Source: DAXETY01 sp051155755 (GTDB taxonomy: Bacteria > Desulfobacterota > Desulfobacteria > Desulfobacterales > SG8-13). From it: DNA of 16,406 nucleotides. Every line of letters begins with the position of its first letter. The first letter of the stretch is position 1. Positions 15,047 to 16,406 of the stretch are shown piece by piece. The translations under genes and the position numbers were made by a program. The notes under the pieces are model-generated. The model was not told the origin of the DNA and ran no database searches. It was given only the letters and a program-made list of their open reading frames with translations. The stretch is taken from positions 1-16,406 of the forward strand of contig DAXETY010000086.1 in NCBI GenBank assembly GCA_051155755.1. Direction: 5' to 3'.

Positions 15047-15847
15047 ATGTCTGTGGAAGCAAAGCGGCGCGCATTGGAACGGACATTGGAGCGCTGTTCG
15101 TCATTGGCGGTTGCCTATTCCGGTGGCGTTGACAGCTCGTTTCTTCTCTTCATGGCGCACACGATCCTGGGCGAGCGTGCCGTGGCGGTTACGGCGCGTT
15201 CGCCGATCCAATCGGAGCGGGAGTTGGCATTCAGCCGGCAGTTTGCTGCCGAGCACGGCATTCAACAGGTGTTTATCGACAGCGATGAAATGCAGCAGGC
15301 CGAATTTGTGGCCAACAACCCGAATCGATGCTATGTATGCAAGCGCAGCGTGATGCAAGCCATAATGTCCACTGCCCGGGAAAAGGGTGTCGAAGCGGTG
15401 GCGCACGGGGCCAACGTGGACGATCTCGGTGACTACCGGCCGGGCTTGAAAGCTGCTGCGGAGCTGGGCGTTCTGGCCCCCCTGGTGACGGCCGGGCTGG
15501 GGAAACAGGAAATCCGAACGCTTTCCAGAACATTGGGGCTGTCTTCCTGGGACCGGCCTTCCATGGCCTGCCTGGCTTCCCGGATTCCCTACGGCACGCT
15601 GATCACCGCATCGCTTTTGAAAAAGATCGATGCGGCCGAAGGCGCGATCCTGGCAATGGGTTTTTCCACCTGCCGTGTGCGAGTCCACGGTGACATTGCC
15701 CGGATCGAGCTGCCCTTGCCGGAGATCGCAAGAGCCGCCGCGGAAGCCACGCGGACCGAGCTGCTGTCGGCGCTGTCTGCGATTGGCTTTCGATACGTAA
15801 CGGTCGATCTGGCGGGCTACAAGATGGGCAGCCTGAATGTGTTTTGA
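15047..15847 (+). CDS. larE: LarE, ATP-dependent sulfur transferase for the nickel-pincer nucleotide cofactor
   Basis: 266 residues, the usual LarE length. The PP-loop SGGVDSS (25-31) adenylates the carboxylates of the pyridinium dicarboxylate precursor, and sulfur is then inserted. ACLASRIPYG holds C175, the position of the sacrificial cysteine in the Lactobacillus plantarum enzyme. NRCYVC adds C95 and C98; in homologues with this three-cysteine set, the three can hold an iron-sulfur cluster that delivers sulfur catalytically, so this copy is predicted to be of that type. Other family blocks present are AHGANVDDLGDYRPGL and the closing YVTVDLAGYKMGSLN. The ATG has AAAGGA at 15035-15040. larA, larB and larC are not in the window, so the recipient enzyme (lactate racemase or another member of the LarA superfamily) is not known. 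It is divergent from the transporter operon. Confidence 0.95.
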   Translation: MSVEAKRRALERTLERCSSLAVAYSGGVDSSFLLFMAHTILGERAVAVTARSPIQSERELAFSRQFAAEHGIQQVFIDSDEMQQAEFVANNPNRCYVCKRSVMQAIMSTAREKGVEAVAHGANVDDLGDYRPGLKAAAELGVLAPLVTAGLGKQEIRTLSRTLGLSSWDRPSMACLASRIPYGTLITASLLKKIDAAEGAILAMGFSTCRVRVHGDIARIELPLPEIARAAAEATRTELLSALSAIGFRYVTVDLAGYKMGSLNVF

Positions 15848-15928
15848 TCACTCGGATTCCGGCTCTATTTTTGGGTCTTCCGGTAAGCTTCGCAGCGGAG
15901 TACCCGGCGGCTGAAACGAGCGTCCCAA

Positions 15929-15934
15929 GGGAGG
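15929..15934 (+). promoter_or_regulatory. Ribosome binding site fixing the crotonase start
   Basis: GGGAGG lies 4 bases before the ATG at 15939. It is the only strong site in the 91-bp gap after larE and decides the start of the partial crotonase gene. Confidence 0.65.
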
Positions 15935-15938
15935 GATT

Positions 15939-16406
15939 ATGAGCAACATTGCGGTCGAGACACACGACAATATCGGGGTGCTCCGCTTTTCCAACGGCGT
16001 TACCAATGCGATCGGCAGCGCTTTTATTCGAGATCTGGCCGAAGCGCTCGAAGAAGTGCGCGGCCGACTCCGGGGCTGCGTGCTGGCAGGGGGCGAGAAG
16101 TTTTTCAGCATCGGGTTGGACCTGCCGGCACTGCTGTCACTGGATCGCGGGGAAATGGATCGATTCTGGGATCGTTTCGACCAGGTGGTGCTGGACCTTT
16201 ATGAAATGCCGCTCCCCACGGCTGCGGCCATCGAAGGGCATGCCACGGCAGGGGGCACCATCCTGGCATTGACGGCCGACTATCGCTACATCAGCCGCGG
16301 CCGACGGCTGATGGGGCTCAACGAAATCAATATCGGGGTTCCGGTCCCGTTTCTGGCCGATTTGATGCTGCGTCAAATTGTCGGCGATCGTTCGGCCACC
16401 GAGATG
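15939..16406 (+). CDS. Crotonase-fold protein, enoyl-CoA isomerase-like (3' end outside the window)
   Basis: The first 156 residues are visible and the frame is open to the window end. It starts at ATG 15939 behind a strong GGGAGG (15929-15934). Crotonase landmarks are GVLRFSNGVTNAIG, a shortened CoA-site segment (LAGGEKFFSIGLDLPALL) and GHATAGGTILALTADYRYIS, which supplies the oxyanion hole. Of the two catalytic glutamates of enoyl-CoA hydratase, the first (after GGGC in the hydratase) is replaced by Ile, while the second is kept in MGLNEINIG. This, with LNEINIGVPVPF, resembles delta3,delta2-enoyl-CoA isomerases, which move a double bond using a single glutamate. It lies 91 bp after larE on the same strand; no functional link to LarE is evident. 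A hydratase or other crotonase cannot be fully excluded. Confidence 0.85.
   Translation, partial: MSNIAVETHDNIGVLRFSNGVTNAIGSAFIRDLAEALEEVRGRLRGCVLAGGEKFFSIGLDLPALLSLDRGEMDRFWDRFDQVVLDLYEMPLPTAAAIEGHATAGGTILALTADYRYISRGRRLMGLNEINIGVPVPFLADLMLRQIVGDRSATEM

Overview
The window looks like the chromosome of a GC-rich, Gram-negative, probably anaerobic bacterium of the Desulfobacterota (Desulfosarcina/Desulfococcus-like). This is an inference from gene style. The supporting signs are a secreted Fn3 protein ending in 'DFDxDGDVDGxDL' repeats, dispersed GTAGGGC/CCGGCC palindromic repeats together with a CCCCCTTT..AAAGGGGG repeat, a LarE with extra cysteines, and a cyclase-CHAT fusion. No rRNA, tRNA, CRISPR array, integrase or transposase was seen.

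Region 1 (1-5559, + strand) is a signalling locus. It holds the 3' end of a protein with an Ig-like segment and a CsgG-like domain, an ECF-type sigma factor, a zinc-finger anti-sigma-like protein with a C-terminal beta-sandwich-like domain, and a 1061-residue protein. That last protein reads nucleotide cyclase - CHAT caspase-like protease - transmembrane helix - TPR - CsgG-like domain. Its start overlaps the anti-sigma gene by 11 bp. The first and last genes share a homologous C-terminal module, which ties the ends of the locus together. The likely logic is that a periplasmic sensor half controls a cytoplasmic cyclase and protease, with output to transcription through the sigma/anti-sigma pair. 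This is the most novel-looking system in the window.

Region 2 (5572-14849, - strand) is a complete but broken-up oligopeptide/dipeptide-type ABC importer. Read in its own direction it is a 362-aa membrane protein of unknown function, oppA, oppB, oppC, a 534-bp repeat-filled gap, oppD, a 1.3-kb interruption, and oppF. OppA carries about 140 extra residues and no lipobox. OppC carries about 60 extra residues with two extra hydrophobic segments. The interruption between oppD and oppF holds an opposite-strand gene for a secreted Fn3/dockerin-like protein and AT-rich non-coding DNA. Inverted copies of the same dispersed repeat lie on both sides of oppD. A 16-bp perfect inverted repeat separates the 362-aa gene from oppA.

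Region 3 (about 14850-16406, + strand) is divergent from the transporter. It contains larE (sulfur insertase for the nickel-pincer cofactor, of the multi-cysteine type) and the 5' part of a crotonase-fold gene that resembles delta3,delta2-enoyl-CoA isomerase more than hydratase. The second gene runs off the window.
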